A program made the position numbers and the translations under genes. A stretch of DNA of 5,700 nt from Devosia sp. (GTDB lineage Bacteria; Pseudomonadota; Alphaproteobacteria; Rhizobiales; Devosiaceae). Where the stretch lies: contig JAQGKG010000235.1 in NCBI GenBank assembly GCA_028290245.1, positions 1 to 5,700 of the forward strand, given 5' to 3'. The notes under the pieces were generated by a model, which did no database searches, had not been told where the DNA came from, and saw nothing but the letters and a program-made list of their open reading frames with translations. Position 1 is the first letter of the stretch; every line of letters starts with the position of its first letter. Below are positions 1-5,700 of this stretch, piece by piece.

Positions 1-690
1 GCTCAGGTAGTCAGGAGCGATAATTTCGAGCATGGCGCGGCTGAGGCGGCCGCGCAGTCCGCTGGACGGGGATAACGGCGTCACGACTTCGACGATTGGT
101 ACGAAGCGGAATGTCTCGTTGAACCGGGCCATCAGCTCCAGCTCTTCGCGGAAGATGATGTCGGACGAGGTGCGGGCCGAATGGACGAACACCAGGTCTT
201 CCTGCTCGCCCAAGTCATGGAAAGTGCGGGCCATCGACATCAGGGGCGTGATGCCGCTGCCGCCCGAAAGGAACAGGTATTTGGGGGCAGGGTGGGCGTA
301 GCAGGTGAACTCGCCCATCGGGCCGAGCGCCTTGACCGTCATGCCCGGCTTGAGATTGTCGTGCAGCCAGTTCGACACGGGCCCGCCCGGCACGCGCTTC
401 ACGGTGAAAGAGATGGTGTCTGGCCGGGTTGGTGCAGACGAAATGGTATAACAGCGGTGCACAGTCTCGCCGCCAACCTCGAAGGCATAGGTCATGAACT
501 GACCTGGTTGGTAGCGGAACCGGCCCGGCACGGTGGGCCTTAGGATGAACGTCTTGACGTCGTGGGTTTCCTGCCGGACCGACTGACAGATCAACGTGTC
601 GTCGTTTTCACTGTCCCAAAGCGCGTCAGGCAGCTTGAGCGCAGGCGCATGGGCGTCGACCGGGCCGAATCCACCGTCAAGAATCTTCAT
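1..690 (-). CDS. gbcB: GbcB-like glycine betaine demethylase reductase subunit (3' part beyond left edge)
   Basis: This gene encodes the electron-transfer partner of the Rieske oxygenase next to it. It would pass electrons from NAD(P)H through a flavin and a plant-type [2Fe-2S] centre to GbcA in the cytoplasm. The 230 visible residues show a ferredoxin-NADP reductase fold: a FAD-binding beta-barrel (about residues 32-132) with the flavin motif RCYTISS at 79-85, then an NAD(P)-binding domain opening with LFLSGGSGITPLMSM at about 139-153. The frame is open to the left edge. Related proteins are about 360 residues long and end in a ferredoxin domain with a Cys cluster, so roughly 130 residues including that domain lie outside the window. 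The start is the ATG at 690-688, which shares ATGA with the gbcA stop. No strong Shine-Dalgarno precedes it, which suggests translational coupling. The subfamily call rests on this pairing; a reductase for another Rieske N-demethylase, such as a stachydrine demethylase, is the main alternative. Confidence 0.88.
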   Translation of the reverse strand, partial: MKILDGGFGPVDAHAPALKLPDALWDSENDDTLICQSVRQETHDVKTFILRPTVPGRFRYQPGQFMTYAFEVGGETVHRCYTISSAPTRPDTISFTVKRVPGGPVSNWLHDNLKPGMTVKALGPMGEFTCYAHPAPKYLFLSGGSGITPLMSMARTFHDLGEQEDLVFVHSARTSSDIIFREELELMARFNETFRFVPIVEVVTPLSPSSGLRGRLSRAMLEIIAPDYLS

Positions 691-1943
691 TTGGCGAGGT
701 AATCCGTCATGCGGCCGATGTACCAGCGGATGAACTTTTCGACGAGCATTTCGGTGTTCGGCGAATAGGGGCCGGGCTCATAGGCCGGGTTGGTGGCGCC
801 CTGCTGGCACATCTGCACCAGTGCCGAATCCTGGGCGTTGGTAGCGGTCCACACTTCGATCAGGTTGGCTATGTCATAGTCGACCCCTTCCACGGCGTCC
901 TTGTTGACCAACCACTTGGTGCGCACCAGCGTGCGGCCCTCATCGAGCGGTAGCGCCGAGAATGTCACGATGTGGTCGCCGAGGAAATGGTGCCAGGAAT
1001 TGGGTTGGGTCCAGAACGACAGGCCACCGAGCTTGGCGTTGCTGAACGCGCCGAGCGGGATGCGGCACGCCGCACGAGTATCCATGGTGTGCGATTCGCC
1101 GTCGCCATCGAGCGGCAGGCGCTCGGTGCGGAAGCCAGTGACGCGGCTGTCCAGTTCCTCGATTTCGCGCGAGGGCAGCCCCATCTCCTCCCACTCGGCG
1201 TGGCTGGTCTTGCGCAAGGCTTCGTAGCGCTTGGCATTTTCCAGGTCGAGCGGGTCCATTTCTTCAGGCGAGAAGCCGAAGCCATAGGCAAACAGCGGCA
1301 CCGTCAGTTCAGGATGGTTAGCCTCGCAGTGGTAGCACTCGCGATTGTTCTCAATGGTCAGCTTCCAGTTACCCATCTCTATCAGGTCGCTCTGGTAGGC
1401 AATCTTGGTCTCGCGCACTTTGTGCGGCGCGATGTAGGGACCCATGCGGGCGGCGAGATAGTCGAAATCCTCAGGTGGCTCATCGGACAGGCAGATGAAC
1501 AGCAGGCCTTCCAGCGAGCGCAGGTTGACGGGCTTCAAGCCCTTGCATGACGCGTCGAACTCCGCACCCATATGCGGCGCATGAACGAGACGGCCATCGA
1601 GGGCGTAGGTCCAGGAATGATAACGGCAGACGAGATTGCCGACGGTGGCTTTTTCTTCGTCGATCAGCCGGGCGCCACGGTGGCGACAGACATTGTGGAA
1701 AGCGCGCACTTCCATGTCATCGTCGCGGATGATCAGGACCGAGGCCTTGCCGATATTGACGGTCATCACGTCGCCCGGCTCCGGCACGTCGGGCTCAACG
1801 CCAACATAAATCCAGTGGCGATAAAAGATCGCCTCCATATCTGCGTCGAAAACCTCGGCCGAGGTATAAAATGGGGCGTCCAGGCTGTGGCCCGGTTTTC
1901 GTCCGTGGACGAGCGCTTCGAGCGCAGACAGCTTATCGAGCAT
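687..1943 (-). CDS. gbcA: GbcA-like glycine betaine monooxygenase, Rieske oxygenase subunit
   Basis: This is a Rieske non-heme iron oxygenase alpha subunit that probably oxidises an N-methyl group of glycine betaine, giving dimethylglycine and formaldehyde. At 418 residues it is a normal full length. The Rieske [2Fe-2S] ligands are visible as C86-R-H88 and C106-R-Y-H109. The catalytic domain has the stretch ENNRECYHCEANHPEL (199-214), in which H205 and H210 are the likely mononuclear iron ligands. D372 in NAQDSALV is the likely third ligand. E202 sits where quaternary-ammonium oxygenases such as carnitine oxygenase use Glu, rather than Asp, to bridge the two metal sites. The start ATG has a clear GAGGAG ribosome site six bases upstream. 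The stop overlaps the gbcB start. The divergent GbdR-like regulator and the sarcosine oxidase genes support a betaine substrate. Stachydrine or another methylated amino acid is possible, because the sequence family alone does not fix specificity. Confidence 0.9.
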   Translation of the reverse strand: MLDKLSALEALVHGRKPGHSLDAPFYTSAEVFDADMEAIFYRHWIYVGVEPDVPEPGDVMTVNIGKASVLIIRDDDMEVRAFHNVCRHRGARLIDEEKATVGNLVCRYHSWTYALDGRLVHAPHMGAEFDASCKGLKPVNLRSLEGLLFICLSDEPPEDFDYLAARMGPYIAPHKVRETKIAYQSDLIEMGNWKLTIENNRECYHCEANHPELTVPLFAYGFGFSPEEMDPLDLENAKRYEALRKTSHAEWEEMGLPSREIEELDSRVTGFRTERLPLDGDGESHTMDTRAACRIPLGAFSNAKLGGLSFWTQPNSWHHFLGDHIVTFSALPLDEGRTLVRTKWLVNKDAVEGVDYDIANLIEVWTATNAQDSALVQMCQQGATNPAYEPGPYSPNTEMLVEKFIRWYIGRMTDYLAK

Positions 1944-1949
1944 GACGAA

Positions 1950-1955
1950 CTCCTC
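1950..1955 (-). promoter_or_regulatory. Ribosome binding site of gbcA
   Basis: On the minus strand GAGGAG ends six bases before the ATG at 1943, which fixes the gbcA start. It lies partly in a small potential hairpin: CCTCA (minus strand, 1968-1964) can pair with TGAGG (1956-1952) around a 7-base loop. This would partly mask the site. The stem is only five base pairs, so a regulatory role is unproven. Confidence 0.75.
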
Positions 1956-1992
1956 AACCGAGATGAGGCTGGGAGGCCTCTGTCGCGGTGTG

Positions 1993-2021
1993 AGATTTGG
2001 CGGTTTTTTTCATGCTGTCTT
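1993..2021 (-). promoter_or_regulatory. Weak candidate promoter for gbcAB
   Basis: On the minus strand AAGACA (2021-2016) matches the sigma-70 -35 consensus at 4 of 6 positions. It is followed after 17 bases by AAATCT (1998-1993), a poor -10 with only 2 of 6 matches. Such a weak promoter with its -35 inside an operator half-site fits activator-dependent transcription. The exact -10 cannot be settled by eye. Confidence 0.35.
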
Positions 2022-2056
2022 GATGCCGGGCGACAGCTGCTTTAGATTTTACGACA
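2019..2056 (-). promoter_or_regulatory. Candidate AraC-family direct-repeat operator (two TGTCGY-N8-AAG half-sites)
   Basis: Read on the minus strand, TGTCGTAAAATCTAAAG (2056-2040) is followed by TGTCGCCCGGCATCAAG (2035-2019). The two share TGTCG at the start and AAG at positions 15-17, and their starts are exactly 21 bases apart, two helical turns. Tandem half-sites about 21 bp apart are the classic arrangement for AraC-type dimers. From memory, TGTCGC-N8-AA resembles the half-site described for Pseudomonas ArgR, another regulator with a GATase1-like domain and an AraC domain. The proximal half-site overlaps the likely gbcA -35 element, as expected for an activator site touching sigma factor. 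Binding by the neighbouring regulator is inferred. Confidence 0.6.
2020..2048 (+). promoter_or_regulatory. Candidate promoter of the regulator gene
   Basis: TTGATG (2020-2025) and TAGATT (2043-2048) each match the sigma-70 hexamers at 4 of 6 positions and are 17 bases apart, the optimal spacing. The -10 lies about 28 bases before the GTG start. The whole element sits inside the direct-repeat operator candidate, so operator occupancy would be expected to block it and give negative autoregulation. That consequence is inferred. Confidence 0.4.
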
Positions 2057-2075
2057 TTATCTTCATGGGTGTGTC

Positions 2076-3035
2076 GTGCAAAGTAATTCTGGCGCCCAAG
2101 TTTTCGGCTTCATGCTCACCGAGCAGTTTTCGATGATCGCTTTTACTGCGGCCCTCGAACCGCTGCGACTTGCCAACCGGGCAGCCGGGCGCAAGCTTTA
2201 TGAGTGGCATCTCTACTCGGCGGACGGGCTCACCGCTGAGGCGTCCAATGGGGTCCGCGTCAATGTTGAGCAGTCGTTTCGTGATGCGCCCAACATGGAT
2301 GCAGTGGTGGTTTGCGCCGGTGTCGATGTGCAACTGATCGATCACCGCGACCTCATCTCGGTGGTGCGACGGATGAGCAAGTCGGGGGCATCGCCCGGCG
2401 CGGTCTGTACAGGCACTTATGTCCTGGCCAAGGCGGGTTTGCTGGATGGCTATCGCTGCACCGTCCATTGGGAAAATCGTCCGGGCATAAGGGCCGATTT
2501 TCCAGACCTCGACATTGGCGAAGAACTGTTCGAGATCGACCGCGACCGCTTTACCTGCGCTGGTGGCGTAGCAGCGGCGGACATGATGCTGTCGCTGATC
2601 AAGCGCGATCACGGCGAGGCCGTTTCGAGCGCCGTGACTGACCAGTTGATCCACCATCGCATCCGCGAGGCGAGCGAGCGGCAACGCATGGATTTGCGGA
2701 CGCGGCTTGGCGTGGCCGATCCCAAGCTGTTGCGCGTCATCTCGCTGATGGAACGCTCGATCGAGCAACCACTGACCATCGAGGACTTTGCCCGCAGCGT
2801 CGCGCTTTCCCCACGGCAGCTTGAGCGGCTGTTCCTCAAGCACCTCGGGACATCGCCTAACCGGCATTATATCAAGATCCGGCTCGACCACGCCTGCCAG
2901 CTACTGCGGCAGACGCGCATGCCGATTCTCGATGTGGCAACGGCCAGCGGTTTCAGTTCCGCGTCGTATTTCTCACAAAGTTATTCCGACCATTTTGGCC
3001 ATAGCCCGAGCAGCGAGCGCAAGGCGGCAGTCTAA
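2076..3035 (+). CDS. gbdR: GbdR-like transcriptional regulator (DJ-1/GATase1-like domain plus AraC HTH)
   Basis: This is a 319-residue GlxA-type regulator that probably senses glycine betaine or dimethylglycine and activates the betaine and sarcosine genes. Residues about 8-185 form a DJ-1/PfpI-like domain opening with VFGFMLTEQFSMIAF. It has the nucleophile-elbow motif GAVCTGTYVLAKAGLLDG (108-125, C111) and H131 in the following TVHW. The family uses this domain for ligand sensing, and enzyme activity is not implied. Residues about 217-316 carry two AraC helix-turn-helix units, LTIEDFARSVALSPRQLERL (233-252) and MPILDVATASGFSSASYFSQ (282-301). The start is a GTG with only a weak GGGTG upstream; the next in-frame ATG (2112) would cut into the first beta strand, so GTG is preferred. 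The gene is divergent from gbcA and converges on soxG. The gbdR symbol rests on architecture and neighbourhood, and paralogues such as carnitine or arginine regulators share the fold. Confidence 0.85.
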   Translation: MQSNSGAQVFGFMLTEQFSMIAFTAALEPLRLANRAAGRKLYEWHLYSADGLTAEASNGVRVNVEQSFRDAPNMDAVVVCAGVDVQLIDHRDLISVVRRMSKSGASPGAVCTGTYVLAKAGLLDGYRCTVHWENRPGIRADFPDLDIGEELFEIDRDRFTCAGGVAAADMMLSLIKRDHGEAVSSAVTDQLIHHRIREASERQRMDLRTRLGVADPKLLRVISLMERSIEQPLTIEDFARSVALSPRQLERLFLKHLGTSPNRHYIKIRLDHACQLLRQTRMPILDVATASGFSSASYFSQSYSDHFGHSPSSERKAAV

Positions 3036-3589
3036 ACGCCGAGTTCGATTTCGCGGCAGATGCCGGCGAGCAGGTGCCAGACGTGGTCAGAAAACGAGTG
3101 CCAGACTTCGATGCGAAAGCGATCTTGGCCTTCGCGCAGCAGGATGAGCTGGGCCTTGTCGATGATGGTGCGACAACCGGAGCCTACCGGCATGGCGGCG
3201 ATATCAAAGGCGATGCTGGCTTGCAGTGCCAGAACAGCCTCAGGGCCTTCGACGGCAATGCCGACTTCGCGGTGGCCGACATCGACGAGGCTGTGAATGG
3301 TGCTGGCATAAAGTTCAGCAAAGGCGGTCTCGATGGCGTCCTGCTCGGTGAGCGGGGCAATCAGATACCACTCGTCTGGGCCGATGCAGGTGGCGATGCG
3401 GCCGGAACCCGAGACCAGGCCGCCGACGCTTGCTGGCAGGCTGGCGCCCCAGACAGCGGATGCTGCGGCTAGGTTCTGTGGCTCAATCCGCAATATGAAG
3501 CGGGCACAGTCTTCGACTGGACGCATGCTGACGCGGGTCTGCGCGCCCGATAGTGCGCGTCCGACAAGAGGGTGATGATTGTGCATCAT
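3032..3589 (-). CDS. soxG: Sarcosine oxidase gamma subunit
   Basis: This encodes the 185-residue gamma subunit of heterotetrameric sarcosine oxidase, a small GcvT-like structural subunit of the cytoplasmic SoxBDAG complex. Visible family motifs are CIGPDEWYL (68-76), SLVDVGHREVGIAVEGPEA (100-118), GCRTIIDKAQLILLR (138-152) and a C-terminal FRIEVWHSFSDHVWHLL (158-174). The frame stays open upstream to 3763, but that extension overlaps soxA, is low-complexity and rich in Arg and Gly, and looks unlike the family. The chosen ATG at 3589 has AAGGAG seven bases upstream; a second ATG follows directly, so a start one codon later is possible. The gene follows soxA after 11 bases and is co-transcribed with it. 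Its stop codon (3034-3032) overlaps the stop of the convergent regulator gene, leaving no room for a terminator between the two coding regions. Confidence 0.9.
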   Translation of the reverse strand: MMHNHHPLVGRALSGAQTRVSMRPVEDCARFILRIEPQNLAAASAVWGASLPASVGGLVSGSGRIATCIGPDEWYLIAPLTEQDAIETAFAELYASTIHSLVDVGHREVGIAVEGPEAVLALQASIAFDIAAMPVGSGCRTIIDKAQLILLREGQDRFRIEVWHSFSDHVWHLLAGICREIELGV

Positions 3590-3596
3590 TCCGGAG

Positions 3597-3602
3597 CTCC
3601 TT
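3597..3602 (-). promoter_or_regulatory. Ribosome binding site of soxG, overlapping the soxA stop
   Basis: On the minus strand AAGGAG lies seven bases before the soxG ATG and decides that start. It is interlocked with the end of soxA: the stop TAA at 3603-3601 supplies the first bases of the site (TAAGGAG). Ribosomes finishing soxA therefore stop on the soxG site, a layout that favours coupled, balanced subunit synthesis. Confidence 0.8.
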
Positions 3603-5700
3603 AGGCGCTGAGGCGCGTGTTTTCGGGATCGAGGAAGACCGTGCCCGTGACTTGCGCCTGCAGGGTGCCGTCCGGCATTGGAATATGCACCGTCTCGCCC
3701 ATGCGGGCATTGCCGCCCTCGATCACCGCCAGAGCGATGGACCGGCCTAGTGCCACGCTCCAATAGGAGGAGGTGACGTGGCCGACCATTTTCATCGGCA
3801 CCGACTGATTGGGATCGAGCACGATCTGGGCGCCTTCTTCGAGCACGACCTTGGGGTCGGCGGTCAGCAGGCCCACCAGGTGCTTGCGGTCGGTCTTGAG
3901 CATATCCGAACGCGCCAGCGAGCGCTTGCCGACGAAATCGCGCTTGGCCTTACCGACAGCCCAGCCGAGGCCTGCATCATCAGGGGTCAGCGTGCCGTCA
4001 GTGTCCTGGCCGACGATGATATAGCCCTTTTCGGCGCGCAACACGTGCATCGTCTCGGTGCCGTAAGGCGTCACGCCATATTGCTGGCCGGCTTCGATCA
4101 GCTTTTCCCAGACGGCGCGGCCATAGCGAGCGGGCACGTTGACCTCGTAGCCGCGTTCGCCGGTAAAGCTCATGCGGAACAGGCGGGTTGGAATGCCGCA
4201 AATCTTGCCGGTGGCGACCGACATATGCGGGAAGGCTTCATCGGACAGGTCTATGCCCTCGACCAGTGGCGCCAGCAGGTTGCGGGCATTGGGGCCGTTG
4301 ATGGCGATGACCGACCACTGCTCGGTGGTCGACGTCAGCCATACCTTGAGGTCTGGAAATTCCGTCTGCAGATAGTCTTCCATCATGTTGAGCACACGAG
4401 CAGCGCCGCCAGTGGTGGTCGTCACATGGAACCGATCGGTCGTCAGGCGCCCAATAACCCCATCGTCGCGGATGAAGCCGTCTTCGCCGAGCAGCACGCC
4501 ATAACGGCAGCGGCCAGGTTGCAGCTTGCTCCACGGATTGGTGTACATGCGATTGAGGAATTCGGCGGCATCGGGGCCGACGATCTCGATCTTGCCCAGG
4601 GTCGATGCGTCGAAAATGCCGAGGGAATCGCGGGTCGCCTTGCATTCGCGCGCCACGGCAGCGTGCATGTCCTCGCCGAGCTTGGGGAAATACCAGGCGC
4701 GGCGCCACAGGGCGACGGGTTCGAAGGCCGCGCCCTGTTCTTCGGTCCAGCTGTCGATCGAGGTCTTGCGGGTCACGTCGAACAGGCGGCCGCGGTTGAA
4801 GCCGGCGAAGGCGCCGAATGTGGTGGGCGTGTAGGGTGGGCGGAAGGTGGTGAGGCCGACTGTCGGGACTGAGCGTTGCACGGCGTCGGCGGCAATTGCG
4901 AGACCGTTTATGTTGGAGGTCTTGCCCTGATCGGTCGCCATGCCGGTGGTGGTATAGCGCTTGATATGCTCGATGGATTTGAAGCCTTCGCGCACGGCAA
5001 GGCGGATGTCCTTGGCGGTGACGTCGTTCTGGAAATCGATGAAAGCCTTGGCGGTGGACATGTTCTTGTCGGTCGGCAGTTCGCGGCTGCTGACGCCGGT
5101 CATCTCGAGCTCGTCGCCGACGGCAAATGTAGAGACGGCGCCCTTGAAGCCTGCATCGGCAGCGGCGGCCACGCCGGCCCCGGCCCCTTCAGCCAGCACG
5201 TTGGCCAGGCCGAAATTGCCGTTGCCGGCACCGACACAGCGGCTTTGCTCGATATGCTTGGCCGGCAGGAAGACCTGGGCATCTTCGCGCCATTCCAGCT
5301 TGCCCTGAGAATGGGAGAACAGGTGGAGGGTCGGGTTCCAGCCGCCGCTCATCAGCAGCGCATCGCAGGCAAATTCGCGAGCCAGTGCGCCGCTGCCCCC
5401 GATCGGCTTGGCGCGCAGTGAGGAAATCCGCAGGCGACCCTTGGTGCCGGTGACTGTCCAGCCGGTGAGCACTTCGACGCCGAGGGTCTTGGCGCTGGCG
5501 GTGAGGTGTGCGGGGACGGTGGGTCGGATATCGATGATGGCCGCAATCTTGACCCCGGCGCGGGCTAGATCGAAGGCAGCGAGCCAGGCGCTGTCATGCG
5601 AGGTCACGACGACTGGGCTGTTGCCGATCTTGACGCCGTATCGGTTGAGATAAGTGCGGGCAGCGCTGGCCAGCATGACGCCCGGGCGATCATTGCCGTC
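3601..5700 (-). CDS. soxA: Sarcosine oxidase alpha subunit (5' part beyond right edge)
   Basis: This is the large subunit of heterotetrameric sarcosine oxidase, which oxidises sarcosine to glycine and loads the methyl carbon onto tetrahydrofolate as 5,10-methylene-THF. The frame is open through the right edge, where codons before the first internal ATG read DGNDRPGV, a typical SoxA stretch. The 699 visible residues are about 70% of the usual 950-1000; the N-terminal domain and first dinucleotide motif are outside. In order (residues from the right edge) one sees the rest of the pyridine-nucleotide oxidoreductase domain with CVGAGNGNFGLANVLAEG (155-172), and a BFD-like helical segment, FIDFQNDVTAKDIRLAVREG (220-239) to GMATDQGKTSN (about 253-263), without clustered cysteines. 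The GcvT-like folate-binding domain follows from about 290, with SFTGERGYEVNVP (511-523) and AEKGYIIVGQDTDGT (556-570). The GcvT C-terminal barrel runs from about 608. The gene ends in TAA 11 bases before soxG. soxB and soxD are expected upstream. Confidence 0.95.
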   Translation of the reverse strand, partial: DGNDRPGVMLASAARTYLNRYGVKIGNSPVVVTSHDSAWLAAFDLARAGVKIAAIIDIRPTVPAHLTASAKTLGVEVLTGWTVTGTKGRLRISSLRAKPIGGSGALAREFACDALLMSGGWNPTLHLFSHSQGKLEWREDAQVFLPAKHIEQSRCVGAGNGNFGLANVLAEGAGAGVAAAADAGFKGAVSTFAVGDELEMTGVSSRELPTDKNMSTAKAFIDFQNDVTAKDIRLAVREGFKSIEHIKRYTTTGMATDQGKTSNINGLAIAADAVQRSVPTVGLTTFRPPYTPTTFGAFAGFNRGRLFDVTRKTSIDSWTEEQGAAFEPVALWRRAWYFPKLGEDMHAAVARECKATRDSLGIFDASTLGKIEIVGPDAAEFLNRMYTNPWSKLQPGRCRYGVLLGEDGFIRDDGVIGRLTTDRFHVTTTTGGAARVLNMMEDYLQTEFPDLKVWLTSTTEQWSVIAINGPNARNLLAPLVEGIDLSDEAFPHMSVATGKICGIPTRLFRMSFTGERGYEVNVPARYGRAVWEKLIEAGQQYGVTPYGTETMHVLRAEKGYIIVGQDTDGTLTPDDAGLGWAVGKAKRDFVGKRSLARSDMLKTDRKHLVGLLTADPKVVLEEGAQIVLDPNQSVPMKMVGHVTSSYWSVALGRSIALAVIEGGNARMGETVHIPMPDGTLQAQVTGTVFLDPENTRLSA

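Larger units (their letters stand above)
1944..2075. promoter_or_regulatory. Divergent control region between gbcA and the regulator gene
   Basis: This 132-base gap is the only real intergenic space in the window and must hold the promoters of both divergent units. It contains the direct-repeat operator candidate (2019-2056), a plus-strand promoter candidate for the regulator (2020-2048), and a weak minus-strand -35/-10 pair for gbcA. The A7 run (T at 2004-2010 on the plus strand) falls in the spacer of the gbcA promoter candidate. An 8-base palindrome GAGGCCTC lies in the gbcA leader at 1973-1980. A further TGTCGC occurs on the plus strand at 1981-1986, and TGTCGT at 2072-2077 overlaps the regulator's start codon. 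Confidence 0.8.

Noticed and set aside
2001..2010. T7 run after GGCGG as a possible rho-independent terminator
   Set aside because: No stable GC-rich hairpin precedes it, and no plus-strand gene ends there; it lies between two divergent promoters.
2014..2037. Inverted repeat GCTGTC-N12-GACAGC as a dyad operator or terminator
   Set aside because: The arms are only six bases with a long loop and no T-run. Its right arm is better explained as part of the 21-bp-phased direct repeat, although a minor dyad role is not excluded.
2049..2891. A 280-codon minus-strand open frame opposite the regulator
   Set aside because: It mirrors the codon structure of the regulator gene, has no recognisable domain, and would conflict with a clear AraC-family protein on the other strand.
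3590..3763. A 58-codon N-terminal extension of soxG
   Set aside because: It overlaps soxA out of frame, its composition is unlike any SoxG, and a strong ribosome site fixes the start at 3589.
3778..4872. A 364-codon plus-strand open frame opposite soxA
   Set aside because: It lies wholly antisense to the well-recognised soxA domains, and its product is Ala/Gly/His-rich with no recognisable motif. Long antisense frames are common opposite GC-rich genes.
4915..5060. Lack of clustered cysteines in the BFD-like segment of SoxA, as a possible loss of an iron-sulfur site
   Set aside because: As far as I recall, alpha subunits of heterotetrameric sarcosine oxidase normally have the FQNDV-type version of this segment without the cysteine cluster, so this is the family norm and not a defect.
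1..5700. Novel defence, mobile or repeat-based system
   Set aside because: Coding sequence of five recognisable metabolic or regulatory genes covers all but about 145 bases of the window. I see no tandem repeats, insertion sequence ends, tRNA-like segments or CRISPR-like spacing.

Overview
The window holds part of a glycine betaine / sarcosine catabolism locus from a fairly GC-rich bacterium. The protein sequences look like those of Alphaproteobacteria, most likely Hyphomicrobiales (Rhizobium- or Devosia-like). This placement rests on recalled family resemblance and was not checked by a search. Five protein genes fill almost the whole window, and two of them run off its edges. I see no RNA genes, mobile elements, CRISPR arrays or sizeable repeats.

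Layout from left to right. Positions 1-690 (minus strand) carry the N-terminal 230 residues of a GbcB-type flavin/iron-sulfur reductase. Positions 687-1943 (minus) carry the complete Rieske oxygenase GbcA, and the two genes share an ATGA overlap. Positions 1944-2075 are a divergent control region. It contains two direct repeats of TGTCGY-N8-AAG exactly 21 bp apart, which looks like an AraC-family operator. The repeats overlap a weak gbcA -35 element and also a plausible promoter for the regulator. Positions 2076-3035 (plus) encode a GbdR-like regulator with a DJ-1/GATase1-like N-terminal domain and an AraC C-terminal domain. It meets soxG tail to tail with a 4-base overlap. Positions 3032-3589 (minus) are soxG, and 3601-5700 (minus) hold the C-terminal 699 residues of soxA, the gamma and alpha subunits of heterotetrameric sarcosine oxidase. 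The order of transcription is soxA then soxG, with soxB and soxD expected beyond the right edge.

Together the genes describe stepwise N-demethylation. GbcAB converts glycine betaine to dimethylglycine and formaldehyde. An enzyme not seen here takes dimethylglycine to sarcosine. SoxBDAG oxidises sarcosine to glycine and passes the one-carbon unit to tetrahydrofolate. The regulator sits between the two catabolic operons and probably senses betaine or dimethylglycine.

I found no previously undescribed system. The enzymes look orthodox, with their key residues intact. The most informative non-coding observation is the 21-bp-phased operator candidate in the divergent region.
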